A stretch of 64,000 nucleotides of DNA from JABDMH01 sp965222645 (GTDB taxonomy: Bacteria; Bacteroidota; Bacteroidia; Chitinophagales; Saprospiraceae), in assembly GCA_965222645.1 (NCBI GenBank), contig OZ244968.1, positions 2,232,001 through 2,296,000 of the forward strand, in the 5' to 3' direction. Shown here piece after piece: positions 27,246-36,878 of this stretch. A model generated the notes under the pieces. It saw nothing but the letters and a program-made list of their open reading frames with translations. It was not told where the DNA came from and ran no database searches. Position numbers and translations under genes: made by a program. The number at the start of each line of letters is the position of its first letter. Position 1 is the stretch's first letter.

Positions 27246-28463
27246 CTAATGTGCAGATCTGGCTGGTGCATCCAGGGAGGCATGAAAATCCCGGGCTATT
27301 CTGTGACCATAAGACTCGAGAAGAGATTTTAATTTTTGAGGATCATCACTTTTGAGAATAAAACCAATGTGATGATCCTTTTTCATTCGCCACCAGATCT
27401 CGGGATCATTAAATTGCGAGTCGTCGGGATGACGAAATCTTGAAAGTGAAATAATTGCCCCGGCAAAAGCATTTGCCTGAGGAGGTAGTTGATATTTCTT
27501 TCCGCGTAATTGGGCATCCTCAATCCGCGCCCATTCGGTCCACAGATTTATATTACTCGCTGCCTCAATCATTTCCGCAATATGTGCGCCCCCTACCCGG
27601 GAAGCTGTCTCCAAAAAAAATAACTCCCCACTATCTTCGGCCATAATAAATTCGGAATGCGAAGCTCCAAATTGCATTCCAAAAGTAGTCAACAAATTAT
27701 TGTTGAGCTCAGAAAGTTTTTTGTGCTCAGGTGTATCGTTAGTCATCGTCATTGTCCTGAAAATCCCACCTTCATGCGCAACTTTTAGCGGAGTATCAAA
27801 GTACTTCGAACAGCGATCAAAAATCATTTTTCCGTCAAAAGTAAGTGCATCGACATGGTACACATCGCCTTTGACAAATTGCTCAATAAGGTAAAGGTGT
27901 CGTTCGTCTCCAAGATCGTGTAAGACCTTCCATAGGTGATCGATATCCTCAATTTTTTTAATCCCTGTTGCACTTGCCTCACCCCGGGGCTTTACAACCC
28001 AGGGAGGAGAATGGTTTCTAGCCCAATGGTTGATCTCCTCATCGTGAAAAAGGGCACTGAATTCCGGTACTAAGATGCCACCGTCACAGGCTCTGGTCCT
28101 CATGGCAAGTTTGTCTCTAAAATAACGGGCAGTGGTTTGACCCATTCCCGAAAATCTAAATTCTTCCCGGATCAGGGCTACTCGCTCGACATCAAAATCA
28201 TCCAGTGCAACTACGCGGTCTATCTTGGTACTTCGTTGCAGATAAGCCAATGATTTTATCAGGGCCTCGTTGTCCCATACCCTGTCTTCGTTTTCCTCCA
28301 TGTAATAGACCTGATCAATGCTGTCCCAGGGCCAATCATTGTCTCGCAAGTTGTTGGAAGTGATCAAAATTACTCGATGGCCACAATCGTGACAAGCTTT
28401 CAAGAATTCTACTCCCTTAAAATAACAACTGATGCATAAAAAAGTGAGTTGATCAGACATCAT
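27246..28463 (-). CDS. ATP-grasp enzyme in glycogen-gene operon
   Basis: A 405-residue cytoplasmic ATP-grasp protein of the carbamoyl-phosphate synthase/biotin carboxylase-like type. Parts seen: N-terminal Rossmann-like region (VILITSNNLRDND), ATP-grasp body with WVVKPRGEASATGIKKI (phosphate loop), HLYLIEQFVKGDVYHVDAL (hinge) and Mg-site segment SEFIMAEDSGELFFLETASR followed by VGGAHIAEMIE. The start codon pair ATGATG overlaps the stop of glgC (ATGA), so it is translated with glgC. ATP-grasp enzymes couple a carboxylate to an amine or thiol, a reaction with no known place in glycogen synthesis, so the product is unknown. The MITE-like element lies just past its stop. Confidence 0.85.
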   Translation of the reverse strand: MMSDQLTFLCISCYFKGVEFLKACHDCGHRVILITSNNLRDNDWPWDSIDQVYYMEENEDRVWDNEALIKSLAYLQRSTKIDRVVALDDFDVERVALIREEFRFSGMGQTTARYFRDKLAMRTRACDGGILVPEFSALFHDEEINHWARNHSPPWVVKPRGEASATGIKKIEDIDHLWKVLHDLGDERHLYLIEQFVKGDVYHVDALTFDGKMIFDRCSKYFDTPLKVAHEGGIFRTMTMTNDTPEHKKLSELNNNLLTTFGMQFGASHSEFIMAEDSGELFFLETASRVGGAHIAEMIEAASNINLWTEWARIEDAQLRGKKYQLPPQANAFAGAIISLSRFRHPDDSQFNDPEIWWRMKKDHHIGFILKSDDPQKLKSLLESYGHRIARDFHASLDAPARSAH

Positions 28464-29743
28464 TTTCCCGTATACCCGATTTCAGTATTGTGTTGGATTA
28501 TTGCACCCTTTGGTAAAACGACAATTCCATCGACAATGCTGTACATATCATTCTTTTCATTCTCAAGCGAATGATGACCCCTTATACTGACATTATTACC
28601 TATACGGCAATTTTTATCGACGATAGTCTTTTCAATGACGCAATCTGTACCAATACCCATATGGATCTCATGTGGGTGTACTACCAATCTTTCTAAGGTT
28701 TCAAAAAAATCATTACCCATAATAATGCTGTCTTTCACCTTAGTGCCACCCGCAATTCTGGATCGAATTCCGACAATGCTCCTTTCTATTTCCCGTGCAT
28801 GGATAATACAGCCCTCGGAAATAATCGACCTGGAAATTTTAGTCGATTCCACTTTTGCCGGAGCGAGAAGTCGTGGCCGGGTAAAAACAATTTTGGTATC
28901 GTCGAAGAGATTAAATTTCGGAATTTCGTCAGTCAGTTCCAGATTTGCGTGATAAAATGAAGATATACTTCCCACATCTGTCCAATATCCGTCATATTCG
29001 TAACTGGCAACATTATATCCCGATTTTATTGCCGAAGGAATAATCTCCTTGCCAAAATCAATGGCATCTTGATGCTTATCCAGCAATTCTAAAAGTGCAT
29101 CCTTCGAAAAAATATAAATACCCATGGAAGCGAGATATTCCTTTCCCTGGTTTCTGAGATCTTCGGAGACAGAAGACTTCCAATCGAATAAAACATCCTT
29201 TTTGGGTTTTTCGATAAAGCGCTCAATAAATCCGTATTCGTTTACCTTCATAATGCCAAATCCCTCAGCATCATCTGCATTTACTGGTATAGTGGCAATT
29301 GTAAGTGCCGCATTTTGAGCAATATGATATTTAGCCATTTTTTCAAAATCCATCTGATAAAGCTGATCACCCGCCAAAATTAAAACGTAGTTAAAATCGT
29401 GATTTCGCAAGTGGATCGTAGTTTGTCTAACCGCATCTGCCGTACCTTGAAACCAATTTGTATTTCCAACAGTCTGCTCAGCAGCCAATATGTCTACAAA
29501 ACCTCGGGAAAAGAGCCCAAACTGATAGGTGTTTTTTATATGTTTATTTAGTGATGCAGAATTAAACTGCGTGAGAACAAACATTCTTACCACCCCGGAG
29601 TTGAGGCAGTTTGAGATTGGAATATCTATCAGTCGATACTTTCCTCCGATTGGAACAGCAGGTTTTGAGCGGTATTGTGTAAGTGGAAATAATCTTGTTC
29701 CAGCACCTCCTCCTAAAATGAGACTGATCATTTTTATTTTCAT
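28460..29743 (-). CDS. glgC: Glucose-1-phosphate adenylyltransferase
   Basis: Makes ADP-glucose from glucose-1-phosphate and ATP for glycogen synthesis. The 427-residue length and motifs are classical: nucleotide loop LGGGAGTRLFPLTQYRSKPA, NCLNSGVVRMFVLTQFNSAS, WFQGTADAVRQ, the catalytic-site stretch YVLILAGDQLYQMD, FIEKP and a left-handed β-helix C-terminal domain (about 300-420) with IISEGCIIHAREIERSIVG and IGNNVSIRGHHS. It lies between glgA (7 bases upstream) and an ATP-grasp gene that overlaps it by 4 bases. Starts MKIKM; a second Met at residue 5 is possible. Allosteric control by metabolites is expected for the family. Confidence 0.97.
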   Translation of the reverse strand: MKIKMISLILGGGAGTRLFPLTQYRSKPAVPIGGKYRLIDIPISNCLNSGVVRMFVLTQFNSASLNKHIKNTYQFGLFSRGFVDILAAEQTVGNTNWFQGTADAVRQTTIHLRNHDFNYVLILAGDQLYQMDFEKMAKYHIAQNAALTIATIPVNADDAEGFGIMKVNEYGFIERFIEKPKKDVLFDWKSSVSEDLRNQGKEYLASMGIYIFSKDALLELLDKHQDAIDFGKEIIPSAIKSGYNVASYEYDGYWTDVGSISSFYHANLELTDEIPKFNLFDDTKIVFTRPRLLAPAKVESTKISRSIISEGCIIHAREIERSIVGIRSRIAGGTKVKDSIIMGNDFFETLERLVVHPHEIHMGIGTDCVIEKTIVDKNCRIGNNVSIRGHHSLENEKNDMYSIVDGIVVLPKGAIIQHNTEIGYTGK

Positions 29744-29750
29744 GAGATTG

Positions 29751-31196
29751 TTATTTTAATTTAACTTGATTGTAAAGTCTCAAATATTCTTTTGCAGCTC
29801 GTTTCCATGAGAAATCCAACTTCATATTTCGCGCCGCAATTTCGGCAAACTTTTTTTTGTCTCCATACAAAGTCAAGGCCCTGGAAAATGCATGCAGTAT
29901 ATCTCCGCTCCAAACATGATTAAACAATATTCCGTTACCACCTGGATCACCATAATCAAGCACCGAATCTAACAATCCCCCGGTACGCCTCACGATGGGT
30001 ATCGTGCCATATCGCATCGCATACATCTGGTTTAAGCCACATGGCTCTACCCGTGATGGCATAAGCAAAAAATCACTGCCAGCGTAGATCTGATGAGCAA
30101 GATTCTCATTGTATCCGACATAGACATTGTACCGGCCACCAAAGAAATCCTTCATCCGGTTTAGCGCATCCTGTATTTGTGTATCCCCTGAACCCAGTAT
30201 TAATATATTGACATTAAGGCCTTGATGAAATGTACGGTAGACGAGATCAGGGAGGATATCTGCTCCCTTTTCCAAAGCGAACCTCCCAATAAAACTAATG
30301 AGTGGTAAGCCTTTCTCCAGACCAAAAACTTCCAATAGCCTCGCCTTATTTTTTTGTTTAAAATAGGAGACACTTTTTTTCAGGTTTACAGCAAGTGCAG
30401 AATCTGTTTTTGGATTCCAAACCTCGGTATCAATACCATTTAAAATACCAGTCGATTTAAAATCTTCCTGAAGCAAAAGGGATTCCAGCCCATTACTATC
30501 ACTCTTCAATTCGTCCAGATACGCTTTTGAAACAGTAGTGAGTCTCCAGCAATTCTTTATTCCACTAGCCAGAGGATTTATTACACCCTTCCATTCAATA
30601 AGACCACCAAGCCAATTATCAAAATGCGGTAAGAGATACCTGCTATTCCACCCAAATGAACCGTGATATCGACCATTGTGTATGGTGAAAACTACCGGTA
30701 TATAGCCCAAATTCTGAAATTCCGGGCAGTGCTTTATGATAAATGGTATTAGTCCTGTGTGATGATCGTGACAATGTAAAATATCCGGCGTGGTATCACT
30801 TGATTGCAGCCACTTTAATACCGCCTTTTGAAAACTGATAAAGCGCTCCGCTTCGTCACCATAAAAATTTCCGTAGGGATCGGCATAGACACCCGGCCTG
30901 TCAAATTTTCCCGGAAGATCAATAGTGTAAAGCGGGAATCCAAGTTTTGAGGAATCGATCGACAAAACCCTGAACGGCTGATCGTAAAAACCCATCCACA
31001 CCGTGCCTGTATGCTCTTCTTTCCAGTTCTGCTGATTGATCCAGGGCAAATCATAGTGAGGTATAACCACCGATGATCTAACATAGCTATTCTGTTGGTA
31101 CTTGGGCAACGCACCAACTACATCAGCCAATCCCCCGGTTTTTGCAGCTGGATAACACTCAGCACTGATATGGAAGACCTTCGTAACCTTAGACAT
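29751..31196 (-). CDS. glgA: Glycogen synthase (ADP-glucose dependent)
   Basis: GT5 glycosyltransferase that extends α-1,4-glucan from ADP-glucose. ATG at 31194-31196 gives MSKVTKVFHISAECYPAAKT, with the ADP-glucose motif KTGGLADVVGALP close to the start as in all starch/glycogen synthases; an in-frame TTG at 31200-31202 is less likely. Other landmarks are DILHCHDHHTGLIP, FTIHNGRYHG, GILNGIDTEVWNP, FIGRFALEKGADILP and the C-terminal acceptor/nucleotide site MPSRVEPCGLNQMYAMRYG with GTIPIVRRTGGL. About 481 residues, the normal length. First gene of the operon glgA-glgC-ATP-grasp. Branching enzyme and phosphorylase are not in the window. Confidence 0.97.
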   Translation of the reverse strand: MSKVTKVFHISAECYPAAKTGGLADVVGALPKYQQNSYVRSSVVIPHYDLPWINQQNWKEEHTGTVWMGFYDQPFRVLSIDSSKLGFPLYTIDLPGKFDRPGVYADPYGNFYGDEAERFISFQKAVLKWLQSSDTTPDILHCHDHHTGLIPFIIKHCPEFQNLGYIPVVFTIHNGRYHGSFGWNSRYLLPHFDNWLGGLIEWKGVINPLASGIKNCWRLTTVSKAYLDELKSDSNGLESLLLQEDFKSTGILNGIDTEVWNPKTDSALAVNLKKSVSYFKQKNKARLLEVFGLEKGLPLISFIGRFALEKGADILPDLVYRTFHQGLNVNILILGSGDTQIQDALNRMKDFFGGRYNVYVGYNENLAHQIYAGSDFLLMPSRVEPCGLNQMYAMRYGTIPIVRRTGGLLDSVLDYGDPGGNGILFNHVWSGDILHAFSRALTLYGDKKKFAEIAARNMKLDFSWKRAAKEYLRLYNQVKLK

Positions 31197-31312
31197 GATC
31201 AAATCTGTTTGTGTTCACAAAATCGGAACAGACAATACATACAATGGGACAAAATGCATCTCAATTTAGTCAAAGATTTGGCTTTTGACACCTGAAATGA
31301 TAGCTTTATGAT

Positions 31313-32530
31313 ATGAAACTTATCCCATTTTTTACGGCATTGGCCATCCTCATTTTTGCTTGTACATCAAATACTTCTCCAAACAAAGAGATCAACACAG
31401 ACTTTGCAAAGAGATTTCAGGAAGAACTGATTCTGGCCGATAGTGGATCGGTAATTAGAATACCGGAAGGTACATTCAGCTTTACTAGACAGGTGTCATT
31501 AGACGGTGTAGATCACGTGACTATAATCGGTGCCGGTAAAACAAAATCGATTTTGAGTTTCCGCAGCCAGAAAGACGGTGCAGAGGGATTATTGATCAAG
31601 GGTAATCACATCTTATTGGAGGGATTTGCCATCGAAGACTCAGACGGAGACGCTCTAAAATTGCAAGATTGCAATGACGTGACTCTGCGCGACCTGCTTA
31701 CCACCTGGACCCAGGGAGCAAAATCTACAAATGGAGGATATGGCATCTACCCGGTAGCCTGTGAAAGTGTACTCATAGAAAATTGTGAGGCTTCCTATGC
31801 TTCTGATGCAGGAATTTATGTCGGACAGTCGAATAAAGTAATCATGCGTAATAATTACGCGCATCACAATGTGGCAGGAATAGAAATTGAAAACAGTACG
31901 GATGTTGATGCTTACGAAAATCTCGCTGAGGAAAATACAGGGGGTCTCTTGATTTTTGACATGCCTGGATTACCTCGAGCAAATGGCGGACGGATCAAGG
32001 TGCACAACAATATCTCCAGAAACAATAATTATGAAAATTTCGCTCCGGAAGGGGGTGTAGTTGCAACATTACCACCCGGCACGGGCATGCTCATTATGGC
32101 CGCTAAAGATGTTGAGGTTTTTGATAATACAGTCACGGGATATAAAACCCTGGGACTGGGTATTATTTCCTGGCTCTTCACCGAAAGACCGTTCGATACC
32201 AAAAATGGATATAACCCATATTCCTCCAATATTTATATCCATGACAATCTGTTTGAACGCAAGCGGGCCATCCCGGATCTATCCAAAGAGTTTGGACAGA
32301 TGATCAATGCCTTATTTATCGGTAAGCCCCAAGACATAGTACTCGATGGAATCTTTGATCCCAAAGTAAATACAGACTCACCCGTTGTATGCCTAAAGAG
32401 AAATGGAGACGAACTGCGATTTTCGAACCTTAACGCTGAAACTGCAACAGGTGTTTCTGATTTGAAGAAATTGTTGGATCGAAAAATGGATGCATTTGAA
32501 TGCGAAATGTCACCTGTAGAGGTTCTTTAG
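31313..32530 (+). CDS. Parallel β-helix lipoprotein (TIGR03805 type)
   Basis: A 405-residue lipoprotein (signal FFTALAILIFAC, Cys17) with an extended right-handed β-helix. It starts with GSVIRIPEGTFSFTRQVSL and HVTIIGAGKTKSILSF, then stacked turns such as LLIKGNHILLEGFAI, LKLQDCNDVTLRDLL, ESVLIENCEASYASDAGIYV, KVIMRNNYAHHNVAGIEIE and DVEVFDNTVTGYKTLGLGII. From memory this is the β-helix family regularly encoded beside a partner protein of the TIGR03806/SO_2930 di-haem type, and that partner follows here six to nine bases downstream. The pair is thought to be functionally linked; the substrate is not known. Divergent from glgA. Confidence 0.88.
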   Translation: MKLIPFFTALAILIFACTSNTSPNKEINTDFAKRFQEELILADSGSVIRIPEGTFSFTRQVSLDGVDHVTIIGAGKTKSILSFRSQKDGAEGLLIKGNHILLEGFAIEDSDGDALKLQDCNDVTLRDLLTTWTQGAKSTNGGYGIYPVACESVLIENCEASYASDAGIYVGQSNKVIMRNNYAHHNVAGIEIENSTDVDAYENLAEENTGGLLIFDMPGLPRANGGRIKVHNNISRNNNYENFAPEGGVVATLPPGTGMLIMAAKDVEVFDNTVTGYKTLGLGIISWLFTERPFDTKNGYNPYSSNIYIHDNLFERKRAIPDLSKEFGQMINALFIGKPQDIVLDGIFDPKVNTDSPVVCLKRNGDELRFSNLNAETATGVSDLKKLLDRKMDAFECEMSPVEVL

Positions 32531-32539
32531 ATTTTTGTG

Positions 32540-33580
32540 ATGAAAAAGTATTTGATTTTTGTAGGCATTGCCTTTGCACTGGTCAACTGCAAACAATCAT
32601 TGCGGCCTGTAAATCTGGATTATGAGGCCAAACCCGCGCAACTGCTTTCTGAGTATTCTTTTTTTAAAAGTCCTATGAATCAATTGTCACCTAATGAAAG
32701 GGTAATCCCATATGATTTAATTACACCACTTTTTTCCGACTACGCACGCAAAGCCAGATTTATCTGGATCCCGGAGGGAGGTGCAGCGGTGTTGCAGAGT
32801 GACGACCATATCGAATATCCCACTGGCACTGCCTTGATCAAGAATTTTTATTACCCCGATATAGAAGACAACGGAAAAAGAACAATAATCGAAACCCGAC
32901 TTTTAGTAAAGAGAAATAGCGGGTGGGATGCTCTTACTTATATTTGGAATGAGTCTCAGACAGAAGCTCACTTGAGCATCATTGGTGACACGCGTCAAGT
33001 ATCAGCCCTCGATGACAGGGGTAATAAATTCGAAATTGACTATGTGATACCTGATAAAAATCAATGTAAGAATTGCCACGATCGCGGGAGGAAAATCTCA
33101 CCTTTAGGTCCTAAACCCTCCAATCTTAATCACGAATTCCAATATGACAACGAGAAAAAAAACCAACTTAAATACTGGGTTGAAAATAATCTATTGCAAA
33201 CGCCCACTCCCTTTAGTGTCAATTTTACCATGACAGATTGGGCCGATACAAATGCCCCGCTGGCAGATCGAGCACTTTCTTATTTGGACGTAAATTGCGG
33301 CAGCTGTCATCACAGTAAGGGATCTGCTCACATTTCAGGATTGAGACTCACGGTAAATGAGCCCAACCCCTTCAACCTTGGAGTAAACAAACCTCCGGTT
33401 TCTGCAGGAAAAGGTTCTGGAGATCTCCCTTTTGATATAGTACCGGGAGATCCGGACCGATCCATATTGTTGTATCGTATGCAGTCAACAGACCCCGGTG
33501 CAATGATGCCGGAAATCGGAAGAAAATTAGTGCATCACGAGGGTGTCCAATTGATCAGGGATTGGATCGCGTCCATGTAA
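32540..33580 (+). CDS. Di-haem c-type cytochrome lipoprotein (SO_2930 family)
   Basis: About 346 residues, with lipoprotein signal MKKYLIFVGIAFALVNCKQ and two haem-c motifs, CKNCH (about 176-180) and CGSCH (about 253-257). Distal ligands may be among the Met residues of the C-terminal part (YRMQST, AMMPEIG). The N-terminal half is the uncharacterised β-rich domain of this family (VIPYDLITPLFSDYARKARF, FYYPDIEDNGKRTIIETRLL). It is translated after the β-helix lipoprotein; ATG 32540 is chosen over GTG 32537, and the gap is nine bases. The C-terminal haem region resembles cytochromes attached to oxidases in Bacteroidota. A role in extracytoplasmic oxidation of a bound sugar or polymer is plausible but not shown. 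Confidence 0.9.
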   Translation: MKKYLIFVGIAFALVNCKQSLRPVNLDYEAKPAQLLSEYSFFKSPMNQLSPNERVIPYDLITPLFSDYARKARFIWIPEGGAAVLQSDDHIEYPTGTALIKNFYYPDIEDNGKRTIIETRLLVKRNSGWDALTYIWNESQTEAHLSIIGDTRQVSALDDRGNKFEIDYVIPDKNQCKNCHDRGRKISPLGPKPSNLNHEFQYDNEKKNQLKYWVENNLLQTPTPFSVNFTMTDWADTNAPLADRALSYLDVNCGSCHHSKGSAHISGLRLTVNEPNPFNLGVNKPPVSAGKGSGDLPFDIVPGDPDRSILLYRMQSTDPGAMMPEIGRKLVHHEGVQLIRDWIASM

Positions 33581-33840
33581 TGCAAAAGGAACAATAATTG
33601 GGAGATGGAGCTATTCAAACAAATGCAGATTATTTATTTGAAAAATCCATTAATTTATTAATTATGTTTCAGCACGATAATCCTTGCCAAAATTCATTCA
33701 ATACCCGGTTGTAACAAATTAAATTGGAAATAAGCAGCATTTTTTCCAGAATGAAAATTGACAAACCTAAAGCGAGCTTTTTCAATTTAGAAATTTTTGC
33801 CGCTCACAGCGTAAAGAAATGCAAACAGACGTAGTTTCTG

Positions 33841-35373
33841 CTACCGGAGGATTGTGACTAAACCCGTATATTCCTTGCCATCTATCCAGATATCGTAGGC
33901 ATAAGTACCCCCTTCAAATTCATCTCCTGTCCATCCCCGAGAGGGATCATTACTACTATAAACCAAATTCCCCCACCGGTTAAATACCCTCATGGAAAAA
34001 TTTTCGGGAGTCACCACAAAATAGGGCAGGAAGGAATCGTTGATTTGATCACCATTGGGAGTAAAAACATTGGGAATATATACTCCTCTGTCTTCTGCAC
34101 ATGATTCGGAAATCTCGATGGTATCGGAGGCCATACAATCACCGATGAAAACATCGACCCAATAAACTCCGGGACCCCGGATTAAAGTGGACTCACCACT
34201 AGTCCCGTTGCTCCATTGGATTGTGGGATATCCCTTTGCCTCGAGCATCACTTCCGGGCCTTCTGAAAAACAGGCCGTAAAATCTTCTCCCAGAAAAATT
34301 GAGGGTTCGGCAAAGGCAACATTTTGTTTTATAATACTGGAGCAACCTTCCGCAGTAAATAAGGTATCCAGGTAAATTCCATCGCTTATAACAGTTTCAT
34401 CATTAAACTGAAAAGTAGATCCTGCACATAAAATTGTATCCTGAAAAATCGTATCCTTCCCAATCACAGTAAGTGTCAACTCAACAAGACTATCGCATCC
34501 AAATTCCGACAACAACATTTGATTATACCGGCCATTTGTATTTACAGTGTCACTTCCAAAGACATAAAAACTATCGGCACAGATCGTATCGTATTCTGTC
34601 ACCAGATAATGAGGTACAATATTAAGATCCAGCCTCACAATACTATCACAACCCAAATCACTTGATAATGTATCTTCATAAAAACCCGCTTCCGTATACT
34701 TTTTCTGATCTACTTCAAAATAATCTCCACTACAAATAAATTTAGTGATTTCTTCTACAAATCCTGTGGATGCACTAAAGGTTATATCATCAAAATAACT
34801 GGAACTACCCCAGGCCGCCATTGCTATTCCTCCTACATCTGCAATGGATCGGTCATTAGTACTTAATTGCAACTCATCATTGATAGATATAAAAATATCT
34901 CCGTTACAATAGCGTTCAATTTTCATGGTAAACCATTCATTTAAATTGACGATCGCATCTACACTGTCCAGTAAAAAATGCTCATCCTCAAAAATCCTCC
35001 AGATCATAAGGGACGGATTATCTGTCTCTAACGGATTGCACGAGACCTTGTAGTAATTCTGGCTGTCGACATACTGAAAAATAAACTGGATGTCAGATAC
35101 TTCTCCATCGGCCATGCATTGCATTTCGTAAATACCCCAATTTTCTGTGAAAGTCTTGTGCCTCACAAAGGACTGTGCATCATCATTATACAATCTCGCC
35201 GAAAACGTAGAGTTAGTTAACGCAGGGCTTCGCACCTCGACAATACCCTGCTCCACAGACCAAGCATCCGCAGTGCCCTTTTCAAAATCATCAACTAAAA
35301 CCTGTGCCGGCAATAAATGATAAAAATGGGCTGCTAACGAAATGTAGATAATTTTTTGGCCGAGTCCTTTCAT
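33841..35373 (-). CDS. T9SS-exported protein with LamG-like domain and CHU_C end
   Basis: A 510-residue secreted protein. Layout: signal peptide (1-23, ending LPAQ); concanavalin-like/LamG-type β-sandwich (about 25-210: DDFEKGTADAWSVEQG, YYKVSCNPLE, SSYFDDITFSA); about three copies of a 60-residue repeat with the pattern TICADSFYVFGSDTVNTNGR, GCDSLVELTLTV (about 210-370); then the gliding-motility-associated C-terminal (CHU_C) domain (about 430-510) with YIPNVFTPNGDQINDSF, VFNRWGNLVYSS, WTGDEFEGGTYAYDI. This end is the type B signal for export and cell-surface attachment by the type IX system. The LamG-like part suggests glycan binding. It lies 24 bases downstream of the sulfatase gene and on the same strand. 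Confidence 0.9.
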   Translation of the reverse strand: MKGLGQKIIYISLAAHFYHLLPAQVLVDDFEKGTADAWSVEQGIVEVRSPALTNSTFSARLYNDDAQSFVRHKTFTENWGIYEMQCMADGEVSDIQFIFQYVDSQNYYKVSCNPLETDNPSLMIWRIFEDEHFLLDSVDAIVNLNEWFTMKIERYCNGDIFISINDELQLSTNDRSIADVGGIAMAAWGSSSYFDDITFSASTGFVEEITKFICSGDYFEVDQKKYTEAGFYEDTLSSDLGCDSIVRLDLNIVPHYLVTEYDTICADSFYVFGSDTVNTNGRYNQMLLSEFGCDSLVELTLTVIGKDTIFQDTILCAGSTFQFNDETVISDGIYLDTLFTAEGCSSIIKQNVAFAEPSIFLGEDFTACFSEGPEVMLEAKGYPTIQWSNGTSGESTLIRGPGVYWVDVFIGDCMASDTIEISESCAEDRGVYIPNVFTPNGDQINDSFLPYFVVTPENFSMRVFNRWGNLVYSSNDPSRGWTGDEFEGGTYAYDIWIDGKEYTGLVTILR

Positions 35374-35396
35374 CCGATAGTGTCGGCTCGACTTTC

Positions 35397-36878
35397 TTAC
35401 AGCTCAAGCGAAAGTGAAAGTGTGTCTCCCACCTCGCGCTGCAAGTCCACGAGCCGATGATATAACGAATCAAGCAGAGGTTCATTGTTTTCGTCATCAG
35501 CCAAATTATCCAACTCATTTGGATCATCGACAAGATTAAATAATTGTACCTGGTGCACCTGTGGATACACAATAAGCTTGTGCGTTTTAGTACGTACCAT
35601 GCGCTGGTAGTCCTTATAGGAGCCAAATATTTGGCTTAGACCATCTCCATTTGATTCCAGGATGCTCACCAGGCTTCTAAACTCTACGGTTGGTGGAATT
35701 TCGATGCCTGCCAGCTCGCATACCGTGGGGTATGTGCTCTGCAGGTATATCATTTCATCAGTCTTTTTATTCCTGGGGATATTTGGTCCGGCAATGATAT
35801 AGGGGACTCTGATGCTGTGATCATACTGATTTTGCTTGCCGAGCAGTCCATGTTTTCCGACTGCCAGTCCATGATCAGCAGTAAAAATAATATAGGTATT
35901 TTCATACTCTCCACTTTCCTTTAGTGCTTCAATGATTCTTCCAATCTGCTCATCCATATGAGTGACGATTGCGTAATATTCCTGCCGGTGTGTTTGTACG
36001 GCAAATTCAGACCGCGGGATGGGTGCCAGAATTTCGTCTCTGAGGGTATTCTTTTCACCCTGATCAAACGGATGTTCAGGTAAATAATTTTCTGGAATAT
36101 CGATTTGCTCAACAGGATACTTATCGAGAATTCTTTTTGGCGACTGTCTCGGATCATGTGGTGCATTAAATGCCACATACATGAAAAAAGGATCTTCCCT
36201 TTCGGCAGCCTCGCTCAGAAAAGCGATGGCATTGTCGGCATAAATCTCACTAGTGTGTTTGTACATCGTGTATTCCTCACTCTGGTCCTTGGCAGAATCC
36301 CTCTCTATAATGTCATAAAAAAATGGCGCCCAATGGCCGAGTAGTGAAGTGTCTGAAGGACTCCAGGTATTATTAATTTGTGACGGACGATAATAACCGG
36401 GCCCAGATTTTCCGTCCTTGGTCTCATACATACCTCTACCCACGGATTTTCCCACGTCGAAACTCTTCAAAGCCGTGGCCGCACCGTTGTGCCATTTGCC
36501 CGTGAGAAAAGTCTGATATCCCGCATTCCCCATCACCTCTCCCCACAACGGTACTCGATCTAGATCATCCCTGGCATGATAAATATACCGGCCACTTGCC
36601 AACATCGCTCTACTTACTACACACACCGCCCCACTCCAGCTGCCTTGATTAAACGCATGTGTAAACGTCAGGCCCCGGGCGACCAACGCATCTAAATGAG
36701 GGGTGATCACTTCATCATTACCCAATGCCCCAACTGCATCATAGGTCTGATCATCTGCAAATAGAAATAAAAAATTTGGTCGATGATCCGATTCTCTTTC
36801 ACCTGATTTGCTTCCACATCCTACTATTATAGACATTGCAATGAATAAAGAAAGCGCACGTACCAAAATTCGGATCAT
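35397..36878 (-). CDS. Sulfatase lipoprotein (S1 family)
   Basis: A 493-residue alkaline-phosphatase-fold hydrolase of S1-type sulfatases, removing sulfate esters from carbohydrates or choline-like substrates. Lipoprotein signal with Cys21 (MSIIVGCGS). Metal aspartates ADDQ (41-44) and a late FTADHGLAVGKHGLLGKQNQ carry the usual Asp-His pair; NAPHDPRQSP fits the family. The formylglycine cysteine is C86 in GAVCVVSRAMLASG. The canonical motif is CxPSR, and here the Pro is Val; Arg90 is kept, so maturation by a formylglycine-generating enzyme is still likely but should be checked. A T9SS protein follows. No maturase or other glycosidase genes are nearby, so the sulfated substrate is unknown. 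Confidence 0.92.
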   Translation of the reverse strand: MIRILVRALSLFIAMSIIVGCGSKSGERESDHRPNFLFLFADDQTYDAVGALGNDEVITPHLDALVARGLTFTHAFNQGSWSGAVCVVSRAMLASGRYIYHARDDLDRVPLWGEVMGNAGYQTFLTGKWHNGAATALKSFDVGKSVGRGMYETKDGKSGPGYYRPSQINNTWSPSDTSLLGHWAPFFYDIIERDSAKDQSEEYTMYKHTSEIYADNAIAFLSEAAEREDPFFMYVAFNAPHDPRQSPKRILDKYPVEQIDIPENYLPEHPFDQGEKNTLRDEILAPIPRSEFAVQTHRQEYYAIVTHMDEQIGRIIEALKESGEYENTYIIFTADHGLAVGKHGLLGKQNQYDHSIRVPYIIAGPNIPRNKKTDEMIYLQSTYPTVCELAGIEIPPTVEFRSLVSILESNGDGLSQIFGSYKDYQRMVRTKTHKLIVYPQVHQVQLFNLVDDPNELDNLADDENNEPLLDSLYHRLVDLQREVGDTLSLSLEL

